Of a DNA stretch of 64,000 bases, positions 1-9,575 are shown piece after piece (within the stretch, counting starts at the first letter, position 1; every line of letters begins with the position of its first letter). The stretch is taken from assembly GCF_000185145.2 (NCBI RefSeq), contig NZ_GL833119.1, positions 922,668-986,667 of the forward strand, read 5' to 3'. The notes under the pieces were generated by a model that did no database searches, was not told the origin of the DNA, and saw only the letters and a program-made list of their open reading frames with translations. Both the position numbers and the translations under genes were made by a program. The DNA comes from Hoylesella oralis ATCC 33269. Lineage in GTDB: Bacteria; Bacteroidota; Bacteroidia; Bacteroidales; Bacteroidaceae.

Positions 1-1255
1 TGATAAACTTAAACTAACCGGACGTGCCGGTTATTTCTTCCGGCAATTGGTGCGAACAGTCGAAACACCGGAACGATACCGTGATTTTTCTGCTGGTCTG
101 AGGGCACAGTGGAGACTTTCAGAGCATGATAATCTTGAAGGAGCTTACGCTTTCGATCAATACGATAAGTCGGACTATCAGCGCATCACCCGACTTGATA
201 TCCGTGATTATTCTAATGTTCAGAACTCTATTCGGTTACTCTATCATCATTCTTTCGGAGGGGGAGATGTGCTGACTGCCGGAGCCGATTATCTTCACGA
301 TTATCTTTTCAATACCAATCTTGATGGTAATACGCGCAAACAAGACTCTTTCGATGCCTTTGCACAGTACGATTGGAGTATCGATAAAGTATGGGAGATT
401 GTCGGTGCATTGCGTTACGACTACTTTTCCAATGGGCATACATCGCATCTCACTCCTAAACTAAGCGCCCGTTATCAGCCTGTGCATAATCTTAACATCC
501 GCTTCGGATATGGCATGGGATTCCGCGCTCCCACGCTTAAAGAGAAATACTATAATTTTGATATGGCGGGAATATGGATCGTGGAAGGTAATCCTAATTT
601 GAAAGCAGAAGTCAGTCATAACTTCAACCTATCCGCTGAATATACTAAAAACCATTATAATTTTACGGTCAGCAGTTATTATAACCGCATCAATAATAAA
701 ATAGCAACGGGGGCACCTTATTATGCCAATCCTTCTGATGTTATGCCCCATCTGCCTTATTTGAACCTTTCGGACTATTCGGTCTTAGGTGCAGAGGCAA
801 CGGCACAGGCACGATGGAGCAACGGACTTACTGCGCGTCTGGCGTATGCTTTTACTGATGAGCATCTGCCTAAGGATAAGAACGACCGTTCGGTGAACAA
901 CCAGTACATTCCGGCACGTAAACATTCACTGACAGCCCATATCGATTGGGATCGTCAGTTCGGCAAGTATTACGGGCTGAATGTGGGACTGGACGGGCGA
1001 TACCTGTCGGATGTGAACAATATAGAGTATGTAGATTATTACGATATCTCGAAAGGTGTCAACAATATCCACTATCCGGCATATACATTGTGGAAGTTTT
1101 CTTTGGTTCAGCGCCTCGGCAAAGCCGTGAAACTCACCGTGGCACTCGATAATCTCTTTAACTATAAGCCAGAATATTATTATCTGAACTGTCCGCTTAC
1201 AGACGGTACGAACTTGATGGTAGGCCTTTCCGTAGATGTTGATAAGATTTTCTAA
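1..1255 (+). CDS. TonB-dependent outer-membrane receptor, C-terminal part (5' truncated)
   Basis: The reading frame is open from base 2 of the window to a TAA at 1253-1255, so the real start and the plug domain lie upstream. The visible ~418 residues show repeated amphipathic, aromatic-rich beta strands and end in phenylalanine, as in TonB-dependent outer-membrane barrels. A FRAP box (531-542) and an NPNL box (590-601) are present. These boxes are known from haem receptors such as HmuR/HasR, but no histidine lies between them here, so haem as ligand is uncertain. A membrane protein gene follows after 10 bases, suggesting one transcript. The TTG at 47 is internal to the frame, not a start. The receptor class is confident; the substrate is not. 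Confidence 0.85.
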   Translation, partial: DKLKLTGRAGYFFRQLVRTVETPERYRDFSAGLRAQWRLSEHDNLEGAYAFDQYDKSDYQRITRLDIRDYSNVQNSIRLLYHHSFGGGDVLTAGADYLHDYLFNTNLDGNTRKQDSFDAFAQYDWSIDKVWEIVGALRYDYFSNGHTSHLTPKLSARYQPVHNLNIRFGYGMGFRAPTLKEKYYNFDMAGIWIVEGNPNLKAEVSHNFNLSAEYTKNHYNFTVSSYYNRINNKIATGAPYYANPSDVMPHLPYLNLSDYSVLGAEATAQARWSNGLTARLAYAFTDEHLPKDKNDRSVNNQYIPARKHSLTAHIDWDRQFGKYYGLNVGLDGRYLSDVNNIEYVDYYDISKGVNNIHYPAYTLWKFSLVQRLGKAVKLTVALDNLFNYKPEYYYLNCPLTDGTNLMVGLSVDVDKIF

Positions 1256-1265
1256 TAATAAATAA

Positions 1266-2168
1266 ATGGAACAGGAAAGCAAAAATACATATAAGATTTA
1301 TTGGTGGCGCACGATCGCTTCGTTCATTCTTGTGTTGTTCTCTATGCCGTTGGGCCATACGCTGATGATACTGATGGAGCGGTTTATGTCGCCTGTGGCG
1401 ATACATTATGCCGGCTTTATAATGGGATTGGCAGGACTGATTATGGTTATTGTCGGCGTATTCGTTAAGGGCGATACGCGTCAGACGCTTTGGGGACTCT
1501 TCGGAGGGTTGCTCTTTTGGACAGGTTGGGTAGAGTTTCTTTTCCTTTATTATGCCCGTCGTTATGGCGTACAGCCGGAGATTGAAAACGGCATTGTAGT
1601 AACGAAGCCCGAATACCTGATTATGCCGGCATCGTTCGGCATGTGGATGATGACCATGACAATGTATATCTTCAGTACTAAGAACGGGTGTGATTTCATT
1701 ACTTGGTTGCAGAAACGTTTCTTTGGCAAACGGCGTTCGGAGATTGTATTTCAACCCATGACGCGCCATACTTCTATCGTTACGTTCATGGAACTGAATA
1801 TGATGTTATGGGCAATGTATCTGTTATTGATGTTTTGTTATGATAAGAATTTCCTCGGCGACCATCATCCGGTAACGTTTCTTGTAGGTATCGGCTGCTT
1901 TATAGGCTCTATCTTCATGTTCAAGAAAGAACTCCATATTGCTGCATGGGGTGCCAATATACGCATGGCAATAGCTACAGTGATTATCTTTTGGACGCCG
2001 GTCGAGATACTTGGACGGATGAATTTCTTTACCGAAATATGGGTGGAACCGGAGAAATACATTGTGCAGATGTTTTCTATTTTTATTGTTTTCGTGATGC
2101 TTGCCGTTTATTTTTGGACTAAAGGGATAAAAAGAAAAACAAGAAAACAACAAGGAAATGAGATATAG
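1266..2168 (+). CDS. Polytopic inner-membrane protein of unknown function
   Basis: This 300-residue protein has about eight hydrophobic segments, near residues 14-35, 43-66, 72-93, 118-135, 170-188, 197-215, 224-246 and 266-288. It ends in a short basic cytoplasmic tail. I do not recognise a named family or a catalytic motif. It starts 10 bases after the TonB-dependent receptor stop codon, so the two are probably co-transcribed, and a role in handling the imported ligand in the inner membrane is an inference from that position. Scattered His and Met residues inside or next to membrane segments, for example in the MWMMTMTMY stretch, could bind metal or haem, but this is speculative. A strong hairpin follows the gene at 2231. 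Confidence 0.75.
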   Translation: MEQESKNTYKIYWWRTIASFILVLFSMPLGHTLMILMERFMSPVAIHYAGFIMGLAGLIMVIVGVFVKGDTRQTLWGLFGGLLFWTGWVEFLFLYYARRYGVQPEIENGIVVTKPEYLIMPASFGMWMMTMTMYIFSTKNGCDFITWLQKRFFGKRRSEIVFQPMTRHTSIVTFMELNMMLWAMYLLLMFCYDKNFLGDHHPVTFLVGIGCFIGSIFMFKKELHIAAWGANIRMAIATVIIFWTPVEILGRMNFFTEIWVEPEKYIVQMFSIFIVFVMLAVYFWTKGIKRKTRKQQGNEI

Positions 2169-2230
2169 TTGGGATGCCTTTTATAATAAAAGTATACGCC
2201 TATGTTTGATAGGTGCTTTGTTTGCACCGA

Positions 2231-2272
2231 ATATACAGTCTATCTATGCTTGATAGACTGTATATCTGTTTT
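2231..2272 (+). terminator. Intrinsic terminator after the receptor/membrane-protein operon
   Basis: A perfect 14-bp inverted repeat (arms 2231-2244 and 2252-2265) encloses a 7-base loop and is followed within two bases by a run of five T at 2268-2272. This is a textbook intrinsic terminator for transcription coming from 1-2168. Confidence 0.85.
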
Positions 2273-2511
2273 TCACACCTCTTATTTCTTTCAAAATTAT
2301 TTGTGCTTTGCATTATAAGGAAATGATGTAGATTAGGGCATCCGAGGCCTTGAAAATAATCTTAAATCGATAGCTTTAAAACTGCTTATTTTTCTGAATT
2401 ATTCAGATGTTTTATTTGTTTGGAATTTTTGAATGTTCAATATATCATAACCGATGTTATATTTTGTTAATTATAAGTATTGCGGTTATTTTTCAAATCT
2501 TATAAATTAGG

Positions 2512-2538
2512 TTGTCCCGATAAATATTTGTACCTTTG
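2512..2538 (+). promoter_or_regulatory. Predicted promoter of the str/S10/spc/alpha gene run
   Basis: A Bacteroidota-type -7 box TACCTTTG lies at 2531-2538, with TTG of a -33 element at 2512-2514, 16 bases upstream. The predicted transcription start is near 2544, leaving a leader of about 78 bases before rpsL. The spacing is a little short of the 19-20 typical elsewhere in this window. Confidence 0.6.
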
Positions 2539-2621
2539 CACCCCGAAATGCTTCTTTCCGATAGGAGTGTTGGCGATAAATTGATAATAAATAAAATATA
2601 TATAATTAAAAAAGTAAAATT

Positions 2622-3005
2622 ATGCCTACTATTTCACAGTTAGTAAGAAAAGGCAGAAAGGTTTTGGTAGACAAAAGTAAGTCTCCGGCTTTGGATAACT
2701 GTCCTCAGCGTCGCGGAGTTTGCGTTCGTGTTTACACAACAACCCCCAAAAAGCCTAATTCGGCAATGCGTAAAGTTGCCCGTGTTCGTTTGACAAACCA
2801 AAAAGAAGTAAACTCCTATATTCCGGGAGAAGGCCACAATCTGCAGGAACACAGTATCGTGCTGGTTCGTGGAGGTCGTGTGAAAGACCTTCCGGGTGTG
2901 CGTTATCATATTGTGCGCGGTACTCTTGATACTGCTGGCGTGGCTAACCGTACGCAGCGTCGCTCCAAATATGGAGCTAAGCGTCCTAAGGCAGCTAAAA
3001 AATAA
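2622..3005 (+). CDS. rpsL: 30S ribosomal protein S12
   Basis: This 127-residue protein is full length for S12 and sits at the decoding centre of the small subunit. The family signature PKKPNSA is at residues 42-48. The residues whose mutation gives streptomycin resistance in other bacteria are wild type here: Lys43 and Lys88, in RVKDLPG. It is the first gene of the str cluster, starting at the ATG 78 bases after the predicted transcription start. A long 246-base gap separates it from rpsG. Confidence 0.98.
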   Translation: MPTISQLVRKGRKVLVDKSKSPALDNCPQRRGVCVRVYTTTPKKPNSAMRKVARVRLTNQKEVNSYIPGEGHNLQEHSIVLVRGGRVKDLPGVRYHIVRGTLDTAGVANRTQRRSKYGAKRPKAAKK

Positions 3006-3251
3006 AGGATATGTGAGTTGATGAGTTGGGGTGTCTTTTGGTTGGTAAGTATGTGTAGACACATGACTTCGGAACCGAGCGCTGGAAGAAGAATGAAAGC
3101 AAAGATGCCGCAATTTGATACTCATAACCCGATAAAAAATATTTTCAATCGTTTTGCTGGAGAAATGTTATAGACAGGTTGAGTAAATGTTCGGGTGCGG
3201 ATATTGAAGAACAATGTGAACAACCCCATGCAGAATTATCTTTAAAACAAA

Positions 3252-3728
3252 ATGAGAAAAGCAAAACCAAAGAAGCGTGTGATCCTGCCGGATCCCGTTT
3301 ACAACGACCAGAAGGTCTCGAAATTCGTAAATCATCTGATGTATGATGGAAAGAAGAATACATCTTATGAGATTTTCTACAACGCTCTTGATGTTGTAAA
3401 GACAAAAATGGAGAAAGAAGAAAAGTCGCCGCTTGAAATCTGGAAGCAGGCTCTTGACAATATTACTCCGCAGGTAGAAGTGAAAAGCCGCCGTATTGGT
3501 GGTGCTACTTTCCAAGTTCCGACGGAAATTCGTCAGGATCGTAAGGAGAGTATCTCTATGAAAAACCTTATTCAGTTTGCACGTAAGCGCAGCGGCAAGT
3601 CTATGGCTGAAAAACTTGCTTCAGAGATTGTAGACGCTTTTAATAACCAAGGTGGCGCTTATAAGCGTAAGGAAGATATGCACCGTATGGCCGAAGCTAA
3701 CCGTGCATTTGCTCATTTCAGGTTTTAA
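3252..3728 (+). CDS. rpsG: 30S ribosomal protein S7
   Basis: This 158-residue protein is S7, the primary 16S rRNA-binding protein that nucleates assembly of the small-subunit head. The start MRKAKPKKR and the block with [10 protein letters not shown] and VPTEIR are typical. It ends in the usual HFRF-type C-terminus. fusA follows after 24 bases. In E. coli S7 represses its own operon by binding the rpsL-rpsG intercistronic RNA; the unusually long gap here would allow the same, but that is inference. Confidence 0.98.
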   Translation: MRKAKPKKRVILPDPVYNDQKVSKFVNHLMYDGKKNTSYEIFYNALDVVKTKMEKEEKSPLEIWKQALDNITPQVEVKSRRIGGATFQVPTEIRQDRKESISMKNLIQFARKRSGKSMAEKLASEIVDAFNNQGGAYKRKEDMHRMAEANRAFAHFRF

Positions 3729-3752
3729 TTAATATATTAAGGTAAAAAGAAA

Positions 3753-5867
3753 ATGGCAAATCGCGATTTAACATTGACTCGTAATATCGGTATTATGGCT
3801 CACATTGATGCCGGTAAAACTACAACTTCGGAACGTATTCTGTTCTACACCGGTAAGACTCATAAGATTGGTGAGGTGCACGATGGTGCTGCGACAATGG
3901 ACTGGATGGCACAGGAACAAGAGCGCGGTATTACGATTACTTCGGCAGCTACTACTTGTAACTGGACTTGGAACAATAAGACATTCAAGATAAACTTGAT
4001 CGATACCCCGGGACACGTAGATTTTACAGCAGAGGTAGAGCGTTCGCTCCGTGTGCTTGATGGCGCCGTTGCAACATATTCTGCAGCCGATGGAGTGCAA
4101 CCGCAGTCTGAAACCGTTTGGCGTCAGGCAGATAAATATAATGTTCCGCGTATCGGATATGTAAATAAAATGGACCGCTCTGGTGCCGATTTCTTCGAAA
4201 CTGTACAGCAGATGAAAGATATTCTTGGCGCTAATCCGTGTCCTGTCCAAATCCCCATTGGGGCAGAAGAGAACTTCAAAGGTGTGGTAGATCTTATTAA
4301 GATGAAGGCAATCCTTTGGCATGATGAGACGATGGGGGCGGAATATTCTGTAGAGGAAATTCCCGCAGACCTTGTTGATGAGGCTAACGAGTGGCGCGAG
4401 AAAATGGTTGAAAATGCTGCTAATTTTGATGATGCTTTGATGGAGAAATACCTCGATGGGCAGGACATTTCCGAAGAAGAATTGCTTGCAGCAATCCGTA
4501 AAGGAACTATTTCCATGGAACTTACTCCTATGCTTCTCGGTTCTTCGTATAAGAATAAAGGCGTACAGCCGCTTCTCGACTACACATGTGCATTCCTGCC
4601 TTCTCCTCTTGATACGGAAAATATCGTGGGTACTAATCCCGATACAGACGAGGAGGAAGATCGTAAGCCTTCGGAAGATGCTCCAACTGCAGCTCTTGCG
4701 TTTAAGATTGCAACCGATCCGTTTATGGGACGCTTGGTTTTCTTCCGTGTTTATTCGGGTAAAGTTACTGCAGGTTCTTACGTATATAATCCTCGCTCGG
4801 GTAAGAAAGAGCGTATCAGCAGATTATTCCAGATGAACTCCAAACAGGAAATTCCTATGGAAACTATTGATGCAGGCGATATCGGAGCGGGTGTAGGTTT
4901 TAAAGATATCCGTACTGGTGATACTCTTTGCGACGAAAATCATCCGATTGTTCTCGAATCGATGACATTCCCCGATACTGTAATTTCTATTGCGGTAGAA
5001 CCAAAGAGTCAGGCTGATATTGCAAAACTTGATAACGGTCTTGCCAAACTTGCAGAGGAAGATCCGACCTTTACCGTCCGTACGGATGAACAGAGCGGAC
5101 AAACGATAATTTCCGGTATGGGTGAACTTCACCTCGATATCATTATAGATCGTCTGAAACGTGAGTTCAAGGTCGAGTGTAACCAAGGTAAGCCGCAGGT
5201 TAATTATAAAGAGGCGATCACCAAAGAAGTTACACTGCGTGAAGTTTACAAGAAGCAGAGTGGTGGCCGTGGTAAGTTTGCTGACATCATTGTTACGGTC
5301 GGTCCGAAGGATGAGGATTATAAGGAAGGCGATTTGCAGTTTGTCAATGAGGTGAAAGGCGGTAATGTGCCTAAGGAATTCATCCCTGCTGTACAGAAAG
5401 GTTTCCAAGATTCTTTGAAGAACGGTGTACTTGGTGGGTTCCCGATGACAGGAATGAAAGTGACTCTTACAGATGGTAGTTTCCATCCTGTAGATTCTGA
5501 TCAGCTGTCTTTCGAACTTGCAGCACATAACGCTTTCAAGAATGCTTGTCCTAAAGCAGGCCCTGTTTTGATGGAACCTATTATGAGAGTAGAGGTCGTA
5601 ACTCCGGAAGAGAATATGGGTGATGTCATCGGGGACTTGAATAAGCGCCGCGGTCTTGTTCAGGGTATGGACGAGGCTCGTAGCGGTGCACGTATCGTAA
5701 AGGCAATGGTACCGTTGGCTGAAATGTTTGGCTATGTAACGGCTCTTCGTACTATTACTTCCGGTCGTGCGACGAGTTCCATGGAATATGATCATCATTC
5801 TCCACTATCGAGTACTATCGCCAAGACCGTACTTGATGAGGTGAAAGGACATTCGGAACTTTTGTAA
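3753..5867 (+). CDS. fusA: Elongation factor G
   Basis: This 704-residue translational GTPase drives ribosomal translocation and, with RRF, recycling. G1 is AHIDAGKT (residues 16-23), G3 is DTPGH (84-88) and G4 is NKMD (138-141). The usual five EF-G domains fit the length, and a conserved GELHLDII block marks domain III. It follows rpsG by 24 bases, as in the classic str operon. tuf, which comes next in E. coli, is missing; a terminator-like hairpin and then rpsJ follow instead. Confidence 0.98.
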   Translation: MANRDLTLTRNIGIMAHIDAGKTTTSERILFYTGKTHKIGEVHDGAATMDWMAQEQERGITITSAATTCNWTWNNKTFKINLIDTPGHVDFTAEVERSLRVLDGAVATYSAADGVQPQSETVWRQADKYNVPRIGYVNKMDRSGADFFETVQQMKDILGANPCPVQIPIGAEENFKGVVDLIKMKAILWHDETMGAEYSVEEIPADLVDEANEWREKMVENAANFDDALMEKYLDGQDISEEELLAAIRKGTISMELTPMLLGSSYKNKGVQPLLDYTCAFLPSPLDTENIVGTNPDTDEEEDRKPSEDAPTAALAFKIATDPFMGRLVFFRVYSGKVTAGSYVYNPRSGKKERISRLFQMNSKQEIPMETIDAGDIGAGVGFKDIRTGDTLCDENHPIVLESMTFPDTVISIAVEPKSQADIAKLDNGLAKLAEEDPTFTVRTDEQSGQTIISGMGELHLDIIIDRLKREFKVECNQGKPQVNYKEAITKEVTLREVYKKQSGGRGKFADIIVTVGPKDEDYKEGDLQFVNEVKGGNVPKEFIPAVQKGFQDSLKNGVLGGFPMTGMKVTLTDGSFHPVDSDQLSFELAAHNAFKNACPKAGPVLMEPIMRVEVVTPEENMGDVIGDLNKRRGLVQGMDEARSGARIVKAMVPLAEMFGYVTALRTITSGRATSSMEYDHHSPLSSTIAKTVLDEVKGHSELL

Positions 5868-5885
5868 AAATATAAAATGTGAATT

Positions 5886-5930
5886 GAGGTGCTATTTAGC
5901 GAATGACTCTTAAATAGTGAACCTCTTTTC
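5886..5930 (+). terminator. Terminator-like hairpin between fusA and rpsJ
   Basis: The arms GAGGT/ACCTC (5886-5890, 5921-5925) and CTATTT/AAATAG (5892-5897, 5912-5917) form an imperfect stem with a small internal bulge, followed by TTTTCTT. It may act as a partial terminator or an RNA-processing site at the str/S10 junction. No promoter was recognised between it and rpsJ, so full termination would be surprising. Confidence 0.45.
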
Positions 5931-5962
5931 TTAATATCAATTAAAAATAAAAAGTAAATAAA

Positions 5963-6268
5963 ATGAGTCAGAAAATCAGAATTAAGCTGAAGTCTTATGA
6001 CCACCAGTTGGTTGATAAGTCAGCAGAAAAGATCGTGAAGGCTGTTAAGGCGACGGGTGCTATAGTAAGTGGTCCCATCCCTCTTCCAACTCACAAACGT
6101 ATTTTTACGGTAAATCGTAGTACATTCGTTAATAAAAAAGCTCGTGAACAATTCCAGCTCTCGAATTTTAAACGTCTTATCGACATCTATAGCTCAACAG
6201 CAAAGACAGTTGATGCATTGATGAAACTTGAATTGCCGAGTGGTGTGGAGGTAGAGATTAAGGTCTGA
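5963..6268 (+). CDS. rpsJ: 30S ribosomal protein S10
   Basis: This 101-residue protein is S10 (NusE), a small-subunit head protein that also joins transcription antitermination complexes. The [11 protein letters not shown] start and the segment [11 protein letters not shown] are characteristic. It opens the S10 gene block after a 95-base gap from fusA and is followed 43 bases later by rplC. Confidence 0.98.
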   Translation: MSQKIRIKLKSYDHQLVDKSAEKIVKAVKATGAIVSGPIPLPTHKRIFTVNRSTFVNKKAREQFQLSNFKRLIDIYSSTAKTVDALMKLELPSGVEVEIKV

Positions 6269-6311
6269 TCTTTTTAATTCTCGAATTATTTAATTTTAAA
6301 CATTTATTGAA

Positions 6312-6926
6312 ATGCCAGGATTAATTGGAAGAAAAATCGGAATGACATCCGTTTTCAGTGCCGACGGTAAAAATACACCGTGCACTGTTATCGAAATAGG
6401 TCCTTGTGTTGTAACCCAAGTTAAAACTGTAGAGAAAGATGGTTACAAGGCTGTTCAATTAGGTTTCGGAGAGGCAAAGGAGAAAAGAACTACCATGCCT
6501 ATGATGGGAATCTTTAAGAAAGCTGGCACAACACCTAAGAAGCACTTGGCCGAGTTCAAATTTGATGAGGAGTATAACCTTGGTGATACTCTTACGGTAG
6601 AATTGTTTGAAGGTACTGAATTTGTCGATGTGATTGGTACATCTAAAGGAAAGGGCTTCCAAGGCGTTGTAAAACGTCATGGGTTCGGTGGCGTCGGCCA
6701 GAGTACTCATGGACAAGACGACCGTGCACGTAAACCAGGATCTATCGGAGCTTGTTCTTATCCGGCAAAGGTATTCAAAGGAATGCGCATGGCCGGTCAA
6801 ATGGGAGGCGATAGAGTGACAACTCAGAACCTCAGAGTGTTAAAAGTAATTCCGGAACAGAATCTCCTTATTGTGAAAGGTTCGTTCGCTGGATGCAATG
6901 GTTCAACTGTTTTAATTGAGAAATAA
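6312..6926 (+). CDS. rplC: 50S ribosomal protein L3
   Basis: This 204-residue protein is L3, an early 23S rRNA-binding protein whose extended loop reaches toward the peptidyl-transferase centre. It starts [12 protein letters not shown] and carries the loop region [11 protein letters not shown], including the glutamine that is methylated in some bacteria. Its TAA overlaps the ATG of rplD by one base (TAATG), suggesting translational coupling. Confidence 0.98.
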   Translation: MPGLIGRKIGMTSVFSADGKNTPCTVIEIGPCVVTQVKTVEKDGYKAVQLGFGEAKEKRTTMPMMGIFKKAGTTPKKHLAEFKFDEEYNLGDTLTVELFEGTEFVDVIGTSKGKGFQGVVKRHGFGGVGQSTHGQDDRARKPGSIGACSYPAKVFKGMRMAGQMGGDRVTTQNLRVLKVIPEQNLLIVKGSFAGCNGSTVLIEK

Positions 6927-7555
6927 TGGAAGTTAGCGTATTGAATATCAATGGTCAGGAGACCGGAAGAAAGGTTACGTTAAACGAATCTATCTTTGGA
7001 ATTGAACCTAATGATCATGTTATCTATCTTGATGTAAAGCAGTATCTTGCTAATCAGCGACAGGGAACGGCTAAGTCAAAAGAAAGAAGTGAGCATAGAG
7101 GTTCTACCCGTAAGTTAGGTCGCCAGAAAGGTGGTGGCGGTGCTCGTCGTGGTGATATCAATTCACCGGTACTTGTTGGTGGTGGTCGCGTATTCGGTCC
7201 GAAACCGCGAGACTATGGTTTTAAGTTGAATAAAAAAGTAAAGGCTCTTGCTCGTAAATCAGCTTTGTCTTACAAGGCACAGGAGAATGCTATCGTTGTA
7301 GTCGAAGACTTCAATATGGAAGCTCCTAAAACTAAAGATTTTGTAAATATCGCTAAAAATCTTAAAGTTGAAGGTTTGAAGACGCTTTTGCTTTTGCCGG
7401 AAGTGAATAAAAACGTATATTTGTCGGCTCGTAACTTGCAAAAGGCTGAAGTTATGATAGCATCTACACTCAATACGTATAAAGTTTTGAATGCAGATGT
7501 TCTTGTTGTGACGGAAAAATCGTTGAAGACCATTGACGATATCTTAACAAAGTAA
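6926..7555 (+). CDS. rplD: 50S ribosomal protein L4
   Basis: This 209-residue protein is L4, with a globular domain and a long loop that lines the exit tunnel. The tunnel-loop motif [13 protein letters not shown] is intact at about residues 62-74, where macrolide-resistance changes occur in other species. The start codon overlaps the rplC stop codon. In E. coli L4 regulates the S10 operon; nothing here shows whether it does so in this organism. Confidence 0.97.
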   Translation: MEVSVLNINGQETGRKVTLNESIFGIEPNDHVIYLDVKQYLANQRQGTAKSKERSEHRGSTRKLGRQKGGGGARRGDINSPVLVGGGRVFGPKPRDYGFKLNKKVKALARKSALSYKAQENAIVVVEDFNMEAPKTKDFVNIAKNLKVEGLKTLLLLPEVNKNVYLSARNLQKAEVMIASTLNTYKVLNADVLVVTEKSLKTIDDILTK

Positions 7556-7573
7556 ATTTAGAAGAATAAGATT

Positions 7574-8014
7574 ATGGCATTTATCATAAAACCTTTGGTC
7601 ACTGAGAAGATGACCAATATTACAGATAAAACTTCAGAAAGCAAAAAGATTAAAGCTGCAAATGAAAAAGCTGCTAAGGTTAAAAATGCTGTGGAGGAAA
7701 AGGCGACTTTTGTTGTAAAAAAGAAAGGCAAGCCTGATGTTAAGAAAGAAAAGACTATTTATACTTATGTGAAGCCAGCGCTGGCTAAGTATGGTTTTAT
7801 CGTTAAGCCTGAAGCAAATAAGCTTGAGATTAAAAAAGAAATTGAAAACCTGTATCATGTTACGGTTTTGAATGTAAATACTATTCGTTATGCCGGCAAG
7901 CGTTCAAGTCGCTACACGAAAGCTGGTCTCATAAAAGGACAAAAGAATGCATTCAAGAAAGTAATCGTTACACTGAAAGAGGGTGAAACTATAGATTTTT
8001 ATAGTAATATTTAA
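7574..8014 (+). CDS. rplW: 50S ribosomal protein L23 with a lysine-rich insertion
   Basis: L23 sits at the exit of the peptide tunnel and docks trigger factor and SRP. The usual length is about 95-100 residues; this one has 146. Residues 1-19 (with VTEKMT at 9-14) and residues 72-146 (from KYGFIVKPEAN) match normal L23. The segment at about 20-71 (bases 7631-7786) is extra, with 16 lysines in residues 20-72 and a likely helical AANEKAAKVKNAVEEK stretch. The frame is uninterrupted and the codon use resembles the neighbours, so it looks like a genuine expansion rather than an assembly error. Glu11 aligns with the trigger-factor docking Glu18 of E. coli L23, so the insertion would lie next to that site. 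Confidence 0.95.
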   Translation: MAFIIKPLVTEKMTNITDKTSESKKIKAANEKAAKVKNAVEEKATFVVKKKGKPDVKKEKTIYTYVKPALAKYGFIVKPEANKLEIKKEIENLYHVTVLNVNTIRYAGKRSSRYTKAGLIKGQKNAFKKVIVTLKEGETIDFYSNI

Positions 8015-8021
8015 ATAAAAA

Positions 8022-8849
8022 ATGGCAGTACGTAAATTAAACCCGGTTACACCGGGACAAAGACACAAAGTTATTGGCACGTTCGAGGATATTACTGCAT
8101 CCGTGCCAGAGAAGTCTCTCGTTTACGGTAAGCGCTCAACCGGTGGTCGAAACAACACTGGTAAAATGACTGTCCGTTATATGGGCGGTGGTCATAAGAG
8201 AAAGTATCGTTTGATCGATTTTAAACGCGAGAAAGATGGTGTTCCTGCCGTAGTAAAAACAATAGAGTATGATCCGAACCGTTCGGCTCGTATTGCTTTG
8301 TTGTATTATGCTGACGGCGAAAAACGTTACATAATTGCTCCTAATGGATTGCAAGTGGGTGCTACATTGATGTCGGGTGCTGATGCTGCACCTGAGGTTG
8401 GTAATGCTCTTCCTCTTGCAAACATTCCTGTAGGTACGGTGGTTCATAATATAGAATTGCGTCCGGGGCAGGGAGCTTTGCTTGTTCGTTCGGCTGGTAA
8501 TTTTGCTCAGTTGACTTCTCGTGAGGGCAGTTATTGCGTTATTAAACTTCCTTCTGGAGAGACTCGGCAGATTCTCTCTGCTTGTAAGGCTACTGTTGGG
8601 AGTGTGGGTAATTCTGATCATGCATTGGAACAGTCTGGAAAGGCAGGCCGTTCTCGTTGGTTGGGACGTCGTCCTCACAACCGTGGTGTTGTTATGAACC
8701 CTGTTGATCACCCGATGGGTGGTGGCGAAGGTCGCCAGAGTGGTGGACATCCGCGTTCACGTAAGGGCTTATATGCTAAAGGTCTCAAGACTCGTGCACC
8801 AAAGAAGCTTTCTAACAAGTATATTATCGAAAGAGCCAATAAAAAATAA
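8022..8849 (+). CDS. rplB: 50S ribosomal protein L2
   Basis: This 275-residue protein is L2, needed for subunit joining and for peptidyl-transferase activity. The KFRPxTPGxR-type N-terminus appears as [11 protein letters not shown], and the C-terminal region contains [14 protein letters not shown], which holds the histidine linked to peptidyl transfer (His229 in E. coli). It starts 7 bases after rplW and is followed 13 bases later by rpsS. Confidence 0.98.
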   Translation: MAVRKLNPVTPGQRHKVIGTFEDITASVPEKSLVYGKRSTGGRNNTGKMTVRYMGGGHKRKYRLIDFKREKDGVPAVVKTIEYDPNRSARIALLYYADGEKRYIIAPNGLQVGATLMSGADAAPEVGNALPLANIPVGTVVHNIELRPGQGALLVRSAGNFAQLTSREGSYCVIKLPSGETRQILSACKATVGSVGNSDHALEQSGKAGRSRWLGRRPHNRGVVMNPVDHPMGGGEGRQSGGHPRSRKGLYAKGLKTRAPKKLSNKYIIERANKK

Positions 8850-8862
8850 AGAGTAAATATAT

Positions 8863-9129
8863 ATGAGTCGTTCATTAAAAAAAGGTCCATATATCAACGT
8901 ATCACTTGAAAAGAAAATTCTTGCGATGAACGAGAGTGGCAAGAAGAGTGTCGTTAAGACTTGGGCTAGAGCATCAATGATTTCCCCTGATTTTGTGGGA
9001 CACACTGTTGCTGTTCATAACGGAAATAAATTTATCCCTGTTTATATTACCGAGAATATGGTAGGTCATAAACTTGGCGAGTTCTCTCCGACACGTAGGT
9101 TCGGCGGGCACTCTGGTAATAAGAAGTAA
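8863..9129 (+). CDS. rpsS: 30S ribosomal protein S19
   Basis: This 88-residue protein is S19 of the small-subunit head, which with S13 contacts the A-site tRNA and bridges to the large subunit. It begins [10 protein letters not shown] and ends with the conserved [12 protein letters not shown] block. The length is normal. It lies between rplB and rplV in the standard S10 order. Confidence 0.97.
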   Translation: MSRSLKKGPYINVSLEKKILAMNESGKKSVVKTWARASMISPDFVGHTVAVHNGNKFIPVYITENMVGHKLGEFSPTRRFGGHSGNKK

Positions 9130-9162
9130 GAGGGATAACCATTTTTTAATTATAGAATAATA

Positions 9163-9567
9163 ATGGGAGCAAGAAAACATATAGCGGCAGAGAAAATCAA
9201 AGAAGCCCGCAAAACATTGTACTTCGCAAAGCTCAAAGGCGTTCCCTCTTCTCCGCGTAAAATGCGCTACGTTGTGGACATGATTCGTGGAATGGAAGTT
9301 AATCGTGCCCTTGGAGTATTGAAATTCTCGAAAAAACAAGCTGCAGCGGACGTAGAGAAACTCTTGCGTTCAGCAATTGCTAATTGGGAAATTAAGAATG
9401 ATCGTAAAGCTGAAGATGGAGAACTTTTTGTTAATAGAGTCTTTGTTGATGAAGGTGTTACAATGAAACGTATGAGACCGGCACCGCAGGGCCGTGGATA
9501 TAGAATTCGTAAGCGTAGTAACCACGTTACTCTGTTTGTAGATGCCAAAACTAACGACGATAAATAA
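9163..9567 (+). CDS. rplV: 50S ribosomal protein L22
   Basis: This 134-residue protein is L22, whose long beta-hairpin lines the exit tunnel. The hairpin [16 protein letters not shown] is intact, at about residues 105-120. The start [11 protein letters not shown] is usual for Bacteroidota. rpsC follows after 8 bases. Confidence 0.97.
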   Translation: MGARKHIAAEKIKEARKTLYFAKLKGVPSSPRKMRYVVDMIRGMEVNRALGVLKFSKKQAAADVEKLLRSAIANWEIKNDRKAEDGELFVNRVFVDEGVTMKRMRPAPQGRGYRIRKRSNHVTLFVDAKTNDDK

Positions 9568-9575
9568 TAAATAGA

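Larger units (their letters stand above)
2169..2621 (+). other. Non-coding gap upstream of the str operon
   Basis: This 453-base gap holds the terminator of the preceding operon (2231-2272), a long AT-rich stretch, and the promoter of rpsL (2512-2538). The expected leader RNA is roughly 75-80 bases. I see no plausible small gene or tRNA. Confidence 0.7.

Noticed and set aside
3145..3515. Minus-strand frames across the rpsL-rpsG gap and rpsG
   Set aside because: They are antisense to rpsG and show no homology or promoter.
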